In this document: one piece after another, positions 56,671-64,000 of the stretch
Layout: each line of letters begins with the position of its first letter
Numbering within the stretch: the stretch's first letter is position 1
Assembly (NCBI RefSeq): GCF_027942865.1
Contig: NC_134508.1
Location: 38,995,466-39,059,465, forward strand
Origin: Odontesthes bonariensis
Taxonomy: Eukaryota; Chordata; Actinopteri; Atheriniformes; Atherinopsidae
DNA: 64,000 bases
Direction: 5' to 3'
Notes under the pieces: generated by a model
What the model was told of the DNA's origin: nothing
The model's database searches: none
What the model saw: the letters and a program-made list of their open reading frames with translations, nothing else
Position numbers and translations under genes: made by a program

Positions 56671-59583
56671 AGGTCTATGGACTCTGTGGCTAAGGCTGGG
56701 TCTCTGGACTCTTTGGCTAAGGCTGGGTCTCTGGACTCTGTGGCTAAGGCTGGGTCTCTGGACTCTTTGGCTAAGGCTGGGTCTCTGGACTCTGTGGCTA
56801 AGGCTGGGTCTCTGGACTCTGTGGCTAAGGCTGGATCTCTGGACTCTGTGGCTAAGGCTGGGTCTCTGGACTCTGTGGCGAAGGCTGGATCTCTGGACTC
56901 TGTGGCTAAGGCTGGGTCTCTGGACTCTGTGGCTAAGGCTGGGTCTCTGGACTCTGTGGCTAAGGCTGGGTCTCTGGACTCTGTGGCTAAGGCTGGGTCT
57001 CTGGACTCTGTGGCTAAGGCTGGGTCTCTGGACTCGTTGGCTAAGGCTGGGTCTCTGGACTCTGTGGCTAAGGCTGGGTCTCTGGACTCGTTGGCTAAGG
57101 CTGGGTCTCTGGACTCTGTGGCTAAGGCTGGGTCTCTGGACTCTGTGGCGGCTGAGTCTCTGGACTCTGTGGCTAAGGCTGGGTCTCTGGACTCTGTGGC
57201 TAAGGCTGGGTCTCTGGACTCTTTGGCTAAGGCTGGGTTTCTGGACTCTGTGGCGGCTGGGTCTCAGGACTCTGTGGCTAAGGCTGGGTCTCTGGACTCT
57301 GTGGCTAAGGCTGGGTCTCTGGACTCTGTGGCTAAGGCTGGGTCTCTGGACTCTGTGGCTAAGGCTGGGTCTCTGGACTCTGTGGCTAAGGCTGGGTCTC
57401 TGGACTCTTTGGCTAAGGCTGGGTCTCTGGACTCTGTGGCTAAGGCTGGGTCTCTGGACTCTGTGGCTAAGGTTGGGTCTCTGGACTCTGTGGCTAAGGC
57501 TGGGTCTCTGGACTCTTTGGCTAAGGCTGGGTCTCTGGACTCTTTGGCTAAGGCTGGGTCTCTGGACTCTGTGGCTAAGGCTGGGTCTCTGGACTCTGTG
57601 GCTAAGGCTGGGTCTCTGGACTCTGTGGCTAAGGCTGGGTCTCTGGACTCTGTGGCTAAGGCTGGGTCTCTGGACTTTGTGGCTAAGGCTGGGTCTCTGG
57701 ACTCTGTGGCTAAGGCTGGGTCTCTGGACTCTTTGGCTAAGGCTGGGTCTCTGGACTCTGTGGCTAAGGCTGGGTCTCTGGACTCTGTGGCTAAGGCTGG
57801 GTCTCTGGACTCTTTGGCTAAGGCTGGGTCTCTGGACTCTGTGGCTAAGGCTGGGTCTCTGGACTCTTTGGCTAAGGCTGGGTCTCTGGACTCTGTGGCT
57901 AAGGCTGGGTCTCTGGACTCTGTGGCTAAGGCTGGGTCTCTGGACTCTTTGGCTAAGGCTGGGTCTCTGGACTCTGTGGCTAAGGCTGGGTCTCTGGACT
58001 CTTTGGCTAAGGCTGGGTCTCTGGACTCTGTGGCTAAGGCTGGGTATCTGGAGTCTGTGGCTAAGGCTGGGTCTCTGGACTCTGTGGCTAAGGCTGGGTC
58101 TCTGGACTCTGTGGCTAAGGCTGGGTCTCTGGACTCTGTGGCTGAGGCTGGGTCTCTGGACTCTGTGGCTAAGGCTGGGTCTCTGGACTCTGTGGCTGAG
58201 GCTGGGTCTCTGGACTCTGTGGCTAAGGCTGGGTCTCTGAACTCTGTGTCTAACTCTGGGTCTCTTGACTCTGTGGCTAAGGCTGGGTCTCTGGACTCTG
58301 TGGCTAAGGCTGGGTTTCTGGACTCTGTGGCGGCTGGGTCTCAGGACTCTGTGGCTAAGGCTGGGTCTCTGGACTCTGTGGCTAAGGCTGGGTCTCTGGA
58401 CTCTGTGGCTAAGGCTGGGTCTCTGGACTCTGTGGCTAAGGCTGGGTCTCTGGACTCTGTGGCTAAGGCTGGGTCTCTGGACTCTTTGGCTAAGGCTGGG
58501 TCTCTGGACTCTGTGGCTAAGGCTGGGTCTCTGGACTCTGTGGCTAAGGTTGGGTCTCTGGACTCTGTGGCTAAGGCTGGGTCTCTGGACTCTTTGGCTA
58601 AGGCTGGGTCTCTGGACTCTTTGGCTAAGGCTGGGTCTCTGGACTCTGTGGCTAAGGCTGGGTCTCTGGACTCTGTGGCTAAGGCTGGGTCTCTGGACTC
58701 TTTGGCTAAGGCTGTGTCTCTGGACTCTGTGGCTAAGGCTGGGTCTCTGGACTCTGTGGCTAAGGCTGGGTCTCTGGACTCTGTGGCTAAGGCTGGGTCT
58801 CTGGACTCTGTGGCTAAGGCTGGGTCTCTGGACTCTTTGGCTAAGGCTGGGTCTCTGGACTCTGTGGCTAAGGCTGGGTCTCTGGACTCTGTGGCTAAGG
58901 CTGGGTCTCTGGACTCTTTGGCTAAGGCTGGGTCTCTGGACTCTGTGGCTAAGGCTGGGTCTCTGGACTCTTTGGCTAAGGCTGGGTCTCTGGACTCTGT
59001 GGCTAAGGCTGGGTCTCTGGACTCTGTGGCTAAGGCTGGGTCTCTGGACTCTTTGGCTAAGGCTGGGTCTCTGGACTCTGTGGCTAAGGCTGGGTCTCTG
59101 GACTCTTTGGCTAAGGCTGGGTCTCTGGACTCTGTGGCTAAGGCTGGGTATCTGGAGTCTGTGGCTAAGGCTGGGTCTCTGGACTCTGTGGCTAAGGCTG
59201 GGTCTCTGGACTCTGTGGCTAAGGCTGGGTCTCTGGACTCTGTGGCTGAGGCTGGGTCTCTGGACTCTGTGGCTAAGGCTGGGTCTCTGGACTCTGTGGC
59301 TGAGGCTGGGTCTCTGGACTCTGTGGCTAAGGCTGGGTCTCTGAACTCTGTGTCTAACTCTGGGTCTCTTGACTCTGAATCTGAGGAGGAGGAGCGGTAC
59401 AGCGCGACTATTTTTTCTGGCTCCATGCCGAAAATATCCAGTAACGCAGAGCGCTGCACACTCCTGACCACCGCCGGACTATGGAGAACGAACTATCCAT
59501 CTAGACACCCCGCCAACAGTGCAGTCTTCCTCGTCGGACATCAGGGGCCTCATGTACAAAGACTTGCGTGGATTTCCTACTGA
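56275..59583 (+). CDS. Minisatellite-encoded frame, 1102 aa, doubtful
   Basis: Open for 1102 codons, consisting of SSGSMASVAVAGA repeats, then about 100 SVAKAGSLD repeats, then a non-repeat tail (SLDSESEEEERYSATIF ...) ending TGA at 59581-59583, partly within a Harbinger end. No signal peptide, no known domain, no clear start. Because other frames on both strands are equally open, the frame is most simply a by-product of a repeat whose period is a multiple of three. A real low-complexity Ser/Ala/Lys/Asp-rich protein cannot be excluded without transcripts. Confidence 0.15.
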   Translation: MAGASSDSMASVAVAGASSGSMASVAVAVASSGSMASVAVAGASSGSMASVAVAGASSGSMASVAVAGASSGSMASVAEAGASSGSMASVAVAGASSGSMASVAEAGASSGSMASVAVAGASSGSMASVAEARSMDSVAKAGSLDSLAKAGSLDSVAKAGSLDSLAKAGSLDSVAKAGSLDSVAKAGSLDSVAKAGSLDSVAKAGSLDSVAKAGSLDSVAKAGSLDSVAKAGSLDSVAKAGSLDSVAKAGSLDSLAKAGSLDSVAKAGSLDSLAKAGSLDSVAKAGSLDSVAAESLDSVAKAGSLDSVAKAGSLDSLAKAGFLDSVAAGSQDSVAKAGSLDSVAKAGSLDSVAKAGSLDSVAKAGSLDSVAKAGSLDSLAKAGSLDSVAKAGSLDSVAKVGSLDSVAKAGSLDSLAKAGSLDSLAKAGSLDSVAKAGSLDSVAKAGSLDSVAKAGSLDSVAKAGSLDFVAKAGSLDSVAKAGSLDSLAKAGSLDSVAKAGSLDSVAKAGSLDSLAKAGSLDSVAKAGSLDSLAKAGSLDSVAKAGSLDSVAKAGSLDSLAKAGSLDSVAKAGSLDSLAKAGSLDSVAKAGYLESVAKAGSLDSVAKAGSLDSVAKAGSLDSVAEAGSLDSVAKAGSLDSVAEAGSLDSVAKAGSLNSVSNSGSLDSVAKAGSLDSVAKAGFLDSVAAGSQDSVAKAGSLDSVAKAGSLDSVAKAGSLDSVAKAGSLDSVAKAGSLDSLAKAGSLDSVAKAGSLDSVAKVGSLDSVAKAGSLDSLAKAGSLDSLAKAGSLDSVAKAGSLDSVAKAGSLDSLAKAVSLDSVAKAGSLDSVAKAGSLDSVAKAGSLDSVAKAGSLDSLAKAGSLDSVAKAGSLDSVAKAGSLDSLAKAGSLDSVAKAGSLDSLAKAGSLDSVAKAGSLDSVAKAGSLDSLAKAGSLDSVAKAGSLDSLAKAGSLDSVAKAGYLESVAKAGSLDSVAKAGSLDSVAKAGSLDSVAEAGSLDSVAKAGSLDSVAEAGSLDSVAKAGSLNSVSNSGSLDSESEEEERYSATIFSGSMPKISSNAERCTLLTTAGLWRTNYPSRHPANSAVFLVGHQGPHVQRLAWISY
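56675..59375 (+). repeat. 27-bp minisatellite with higher-order duplication
   Basis: About 100 units of GTGGCTAAGGCTGGGTCTCT plus GGACTCT. The 27-base period keeps frame, so two plus frames (unit peptides SVAKAGSLD and LWLRLGLWT) and a minus frame (ESRDPALAT) stay open. Rare variant units recur in order: the GTGGCGGCTGGGTCTCAGG variant at 57250 and 58327, the GGTTGGGTCT variant at 57471 and 58548 (both 1077 apart), and the TATCTGGAGTCT variant (58046 and 59150) and GAACTCTGTGTCTAACTC variant (both 1104 apart). So a block of 40-41 units is duplicated, with one extra unit in one copy. Confidence 0.95.
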
Positions 59584-59831
59584 AACTTGGTGTACACTCA
59601 AACCCAAATGACCTCCAACGTCAGATGTACGAATCTGTGCGCACGCATCAATCCAAGCACATTTCGTTTGTACATCACAATCAACGTGGAATTGAGCGCA
59701 CATGTCGGTGCACCCGACTCCTCCCTGTCCACGCCCCCACTTAAATACGCAAATCATATTTAAATGAGCCCTGCACCTGCGATTCCCCTCTGTGTACTGT
59801 CAGAAAATAAAGAAAAAAGACTGAATAAGAC

Positions 59832-60060
59832 GGGAAAAAAGAAGAACTTCACAGAAAGCGAGATGTCGGCGCTACTTTCTTAAGTGAAGGCCCGCAAAAA
59901 TGTGTTCTTTGGCACGCTGTCCTCCGGCAAACACAAGAAGAGTGGGTGGGAGAGCCTGAGGCTGTCAATGCTGTGGGGTCTGAGAAGCCTCACAAGCAGA
60001 GGTGAAGAAGAAGTGGTCCAACATTAAGGTGGATGTGAAGCGGCGCAGTGTGGCCAAAAC
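59832..60060 (+). pseudogene. Harbinger Myb/SANT-like remnant
   Basis: KKKNFTESEMSALLS, a stop, then VKARKNVLFGTLSSGKHKK and, after a frame slip, KKKWSNIKVDVKRRSVAKT, the full layout of the Myb/SANT-like domain (helix 1, insert, KKKW helix) with two lesions. Confidence 0.7.
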
Positions 60061-60439
60061 AGACAGGTGGGGGGGTGACCGACTCTGTTTGAACAGAGAA
60101 TCGGGGCAACAATGGGTGACACTGCTCTCCCATGGGGTGGTGGGAGCTCATGTGGGTGACTCTGATTACCCCCAAGCTAAATACAGATGTTATTGTGTAA
60201 CTCACAACAACGTGTTCATACAGTAACGTGCAGAAGTGCGCCGGGGAAAAGTCGAGGTTGATTAAGACATTTCACACTTTACGCACGGGGTTATTAACAT
60301 TTGCCCACAGAGACGATCAGGGGCTTGTTACAAAGATCTTAAACTGAAGTTTAACCAGCAAAAAACAGCAAGAAACTAACTTTAACCACCAACTAATATA
60401 TATAATATAATAATAATGCTGTGAAGACGGGATAGAAGT

Positions 60440-60873
60440 TCAATTCAATTCAATTCATTTTTATTCATATAACCCAAATACAACAAATGTCATCTCAATG
60501 CACTTAGATAGTAAGTCCAATTCAAGCCAATTGGAATTCAATTAATTAATAATAATCATAATTCATAAAATAATCCAATTCGTTCATATAGAGCCAATTC
60601 AAAAACAATTTCCTAGCTAAGAAAACCAACAGATTGCACTGAAAACTTTTTGTTTTTTGGTCCAATCTCCCGGCCTGAGCGGCGTGCCTGAGGCGACTGT
60701 GGAGAGAAACGACTCCCTTTTAACAGGAAGAAACCTCTGGCAGAACCTGACTCAGGAAGGGTGGCCATCCGCCTTGACCAGCTGGGGTTTGAGAAGACAG
60801 AAAGGGGGGGGGGGGGGGCCGCGGCCGCGGCGGCACTGTAACACCATTCAAAGGATATCTGTTGGAACAGGGT
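60440..60873 (-). mobile_element. L2 copy E: 3' end, inverted
   Basis: GAATT tail at 60440-60460 followed by the reverse complement of the L2 3' UTR up to TCTGTTGGAACAGGG (60873). Gives the uninterrupted form of the MITE target site in copy D. Confidence 0.8.
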
Positions 60874-60954
60874 TGGGGGCGCACATACTCAATGCGTGTC
60901 ACGGGGAATAATATTAGGACAATTACAAGAATAAAGTTACTCACCAAGAAGCCA

Positions 60955-61195
60955 GCCATCACACACAGTGCCACCTTGTAAGTCTGTTCCCAACGATGCT
61001 GTTACTCAGAATGTATGAATCGTGCGTTGAACCAGGGCACCTCGCCACAATGTTGGTTAATTTTATTTACGCATCACATATGAAAATATGTATCAAAATA
61101 CATATGATGAATGAAAATGTTCCCTGTAAACATTCATCATGTGATTACGCTTTTATAGCAATGTGTGCGCAGTCGATAGCTCCGATTACAAAACC
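60955..61195 (-). pseudogene. Harbinger transposase fragment (first catalytic Asp)
   Basis: Minus-strand VIGAIDCAHIAIK near 61155-61195 is the HARBI1-type motif with the first Asp of the DDE triad. Downstream on the minus strand the frame is broken within 150 bases. Other catalytic residues not found. Confidence 0.55.
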
Positions 61196-61684
61196 GGCTC
61201 TCTCTTCAAATTGAGCTTTAAAGGGACCATCCGGTATTTTGGACACAGGACCTCATTTCCAAGTCAGCCAGGGTGTAAGAAATGTGTCCAGGTGTTTTTT
61301 TTTTACATTCCATGCAGTCCTTGTGAAATCTCGTGTTCCTGTTGCTAAGCTAGCGCAAGTGAACGGCTATGCTCTAGCCTGCCCCGAAAAAACTCTAAAC
61401 CTATTTATTTAACACTGAAAGCAACTCATTTATCATGGCAGGTTATCGATGCAAATATATGTGTTGATGGGGGCGTTTAGGAAGTTAACCAACCTTGCAA
61501 TTGTGTTTGATCACCATCAGCAATTCGTACTTCCTGATTTGAAAGCTTGGCAGCCGCGGAGTGATATTTCTAACACTTATCTTCCCGGCTCTAATGTTAG
61601 AGTTAGAAAACGAAACCGCTGGTCCCAAAAGTTTGTTTTGCTCGCAGCTGTCACAGCTACGCGATCATCAGACGAAAGCTAAAC

Positions 61685-63237
61685 ATGGCAATGTTTGGAG
61701 AACCCGACGCTTTTGTTGACGAGGATGAGGAATTGCCTTTTTCCAACGAAGCATACATGTACGAGCCAGAATATACAGACGAGGAGTTGAGAGAGATGGA
61801 TTTACAAAGGGCTGAACGAGAGATCGCGTCTGTAGAGGCAGCCGCCCCTGAAGCTGCAGAAAGCCGGGATAGAAGAACCGGGGATTGGTGGTGTCGGTGC
61901 GGAAACTGCAAAGCAATGGAGACGGAGGAGGAATGTTTTTGCTGCAGGGAGTGGGACTTAGTTATCCCCCAGATGCAAGAGCTGGAGCTAGATGCATCGT
62001 TTCAGAGTCTAGATGTGTCCGGTCAAAGCACATCTCGAGATGTTTGCATAACAGAGCACCAGGACTTCGTACCACAGGTCAATCGTGGAGTACTGGAAAC
62101 ATTCTTCTTAGTGGAGAAGATAAATTGGAAAAAACGGCCCAGACCCGCTGGACCCAATGGCCAGTTGTCAATGCGGTGAGTGTTGTCGTATCCAAACGTA
62201 ACCGCAATTCTGCAGTGCCTGCTACTTCCATGTCATTTTTATTGCACATGTCGTATTTTATATATAACCAGACTAAGTGTAAGCAATCAGCGTTTAGTGC
62301 CATTAGGCCTACTCTGTGAATTATAGTTCACAGTAGGCCTACATTACTAGCTGGTGATAAAGGTCACTATAAATAGTCTACAGCCATCTAGATTCAACTA
62401 GTCTAGTAGTATTACGTAGTGGCAACTATGTTGTCATAAAACTATCATAAAACAGTATTTCTACTTTGTACATAGCCTGTCTGCCTTGTCCCTGACTGCC
62501 GTCTTGTTTTAGGCAGAACCGATTGGTGGCCTACCGCAGTGTTTCCCAACCGGGGGTACGCATACCCCTAGTGGTACGCGGAGGTACTGCAGGGGGTACG
62601 CGGCGCACAGGGAGTTTTTTTTTTTTATTTTTTTTTTTTTATTTATTAAGGCGTCACACTTTTATGGAGGACTGTTTATGAAGGAGACTCCAGTTTTGTG
62701 ATGAATGTTACATGAGTTAGGCCTGTTAATGTATTCTTAAAAAAAAGAGAAACGTTACTTGTTTAAGTTAGATAACAAAGGAATATTATTTTGATTTAAT
62801 ATTTATACTATTTTGGTTAATTATTTATATTTCAAGAAAATGTTTTTTATTCTTATGTTGAATTCAACTGAAGTTAAAAAAAAAAGAGAGAAAGCCTGAG
62901 AATTTTATGTTCAAGTTAAGGATATTAAATAACATGATTTTCATGTAATAACCACTGTGTTGCTCTACTTTTGGAGAATCATCGCACGCGTTGTATGTGT
63001 GAGGGGGTACTCGTGGTGTGCGAAGAAGGCTCAGGGGGTACTCAGGCCAAAAAAGGTTGGGAAACACTGGCGTACCGGATTATTCTAGAATGGGCGTTGA
63101 AAGGGACACAGCTGGGGAGAGGACAACGGCGTGTTCTTCCGTCCTGTGTTGTGAACTGCATCCGAAGTAAATACCCATCGGCAACAGGCCAATATGTAGG
63201 CTTCAGAGAAGCACAAGATGCCCTGACACTTTTCTGA
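61685..63237 (+). pseudogene. P2X7-ballast-domain protein gene, exon 2 broken by a MITE
   Basis: Encodes a protein with the C-terminal cysteine-rich domain of P2X7 receptors, without the channel part. Exon 1 (61685-62175): acidic N-terminus (FVDEDEELPFSNEAYMYEPE), helix YTDEELREMDLQRAEREI, then WWCRCGNCKAM, EEECFCCREWD (zinc-binding Cys cluster) and CITEHQDF. Donor GTGAGT at 62176, acceptor TTTTAG at 62507-62512. Exon 2 begins QNRLVAYR, is cut at 62536 by a 533-bp MITE, and resumes at 63078 with ILEWALKGT, RRVLPSCVVNCIRSKYPS and YVGF, stop at 63235-63237. In P2X7 this domain is intracellular and binds zinc and guanine nucleotide; the role of free-standing forms is unknown. ATG at 61685 has a good context (AAACATGG). 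Confidence 0.8.
62537..63069. mobile_element. hAT-type MITE in exon 2 of the P2X7-like gene
   Basis: The ends CAGTGTTTCCCAACC and its exact inverted copy GGTTGGGAAACACTG; both inner sides carry GGGGTAC motifs. The 8-bp target copies GCCTACCG (62529-62536) and GCGTACCG (63070-63077) differ at one base. Both encode the same Ala-Tyr-Arg site, so the insertion is inside coding sequence. No transposase. Confidence 0.9.
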
Positions 63238-63559
63238 TTTGCTATATATCACTTATTTTTAATGCCATTTTCACCAAAGGCCTAACACACAAAGTTATAG
63301 ATGATGACACTACCATTTCTCTTTGATCACAATTTCACCATTACCATTTCTCTTTGGACATAACTTCACTAAAATGATTGCACTTTACATGTTATTACAC
63401 ACTATTACTCTGATGTTTGCAGTAATGTCACACCTACACGCATTGTATAAATGTAGCATTACAAATACTACACCATGACGTTTTCAGCAAAGGTCAATAT
63501 GGTAGGCCTAGGCCTACATAGTTACAGATCACAATACCATGATGGTCTGAATTTGTATA

Positions 63560-63930
63560 ATTGTATTTACTGAAACAAACTGCACTTTACATGACATTCC
63601 AATACTGTTCCGTGAACAATAATGTGACACATCAACACAAATTGTTTAACTGTCATTATAAATAACTCTACAAATCTATTATACTTTGATACTACTTTAT
63701 ATAGGCCTACTTTTGTTCTGTTTACAATAACGTGATACATTAACACACATTGTATAACTATGTCATTATAAATAACTGTACAAATCTATTATACTTTGAT
63801 ACTACTTTATATAGGCCTACTTTTGTTCTGTTTACAATAACGTGACACATCAACACACATTGTATAAATATGTCATTATAAATAACAAATCTCACTAACA
63901 CTTTGATACTACTTTTTATATTTTTTTTCC
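63560..63930. repeat. 110-bp tandem repeat downstream of the P2X7-like gene
   Basis: CAAATCTATTATACTTTGAT recurs at 63671 and 63781 (110 bases apart) with nearly identical sequence between; diverged partial units lie before (63560-63670) and after (63885-63925). Confidence 0.8.
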
Positions 63931-63978
63931 TACATTAGCGTGATACAATAGAACAAAAACAGTGTGTGTAAGTATTTG

Positions 63979-63984
63979 AATAAA
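63979..63984 (+). terminator. Poly-A signal AATAAA, possible 3' end of the P2X7-like transcript
   Basis: AATAAA followed by AAAGAACTTTGCTTTT near the window end, 740 bases after the stop codon. Position fits a long 3' UTR that includes the 110-bp repeats, but any AT-rich stretch could give this hexamer. Confidence 0.35.
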
Positions 63985-64000
63985 AAGAACTTTGCTTTTC

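Larger units (their letters stand above)
59544..61205. mobile_element. PIF/Harbinger element, decayed, with an L2 tail inside
   Basis: The left end GGGGCCTCATGTACAAAG matches the usual fish Harbinger terminus. It holds a Myb/SANT-like remnant on plus (59832-60060) and a transposase fragment on minus (about 60955-61195), the standard divergent pair. An inverted L2 3' end (60440-60873) separates them. No matching right terminus was found, so the right border is approximate. Confidence 0.65.

Noticed and set aside
55850..58240. 796-codon plus frame of LWLRLGLWT repeats, and the 58265-59344 continuation
   Set aside because: Shadow frame of the 27-bp minisatellite; tryptophan-rich repeats of this kind are not a known family.
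58341..59471. 376-codon minus frame of ESRDPALAT repeats
   Set aside because: Another shadow frame of the same repeat; left out as a gene.
61885..62319. 144-codon frame overlapping the P2X7-like exon
   Set aside because: Alternative frame of exon 1; it lacks the cysteine pattern and runs into the intron.

Overview
The window looks like teleost fish genomic DNA. It carries spliced genes of the teleost odorant receptor 131-2-like type, and the repeat landscape is that of ray-finned fish: L2/Maui-like, Rex1/Babar-like and L1/Tx1-like LINEs, hAT and PIF/Harbinger transposons, a Gypsy retrotransposon and SINE tails. There is no sign of operons, phage, plasmid or CRISPR. Family names rest on protein motifs and termini read by eye; no database search was run.

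Layout. 1-2654: 3' part of an L2-type LINE that appears to have inserted near the 5' end of a decayed Gypsy element (2655-6865). The Gypsy element in turn seems to sit in ORF2 of an L1/Tx1-like LINE on the minus strand (ORF1 at 7222-8001). 8051-9352: GC-rich 29/33-bp minisatellite. 9760-16373: minus-strand Rex1-like LINE split by a Harbinger-like element (10210-10878) and by a 4.9-kb hAT transposon (10983-15841, perfect 8-bp target duplication). The hAT itself holds a Harbinger/THAP segment and a hAT MITE, and that MITE holds a LINE tail. 16367-18003: possible DIRS-like gag fragments and a hAT-like MITE.

18.5-52.9 kb: a tandem cluster of three odorant-receptor genes. OR-A (25585-28449) is a pseudogene with LINEs in its 5' region, a hAT-like element in its coding intron and a frameshift. 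OR-B (46237-47307) and OR-C (51348-52868) are intact two-coding-exon genes. OR-A and OR-B lie in duplicated blocks with shared promoter and 3' flank, so each copy shows the empty site of insertions in the other. Between them lie a Rex1-like LINE with a self-derived inverted insertion, SINE sequence, LINE fragments, a TTAA-flanked foldback element (34166-34819), a composite L2-like LINE (35290-37850), a 2.4-kb unidentified stretch and a full-length L1-like element with 15-bp target duplications (40294-45853).

53-64 kb: repeat-rich DNA, then a 3.3-kb coding-like minisatellite (56050-59380) with a 1.1-kb higher-order duplication, a decayed Harbinger element (59544-61205), and a gene for a protein with the C-terminal cysteine-rich (ballast) domain of P2X7 receptors (61685-63237). 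A hAT-type MITE interrupts the second exon of that gene. The only intact ordinary host genes I can support are OR-B and OR-C. The most interesting host locus is the P2X7-ballast-domain gene.
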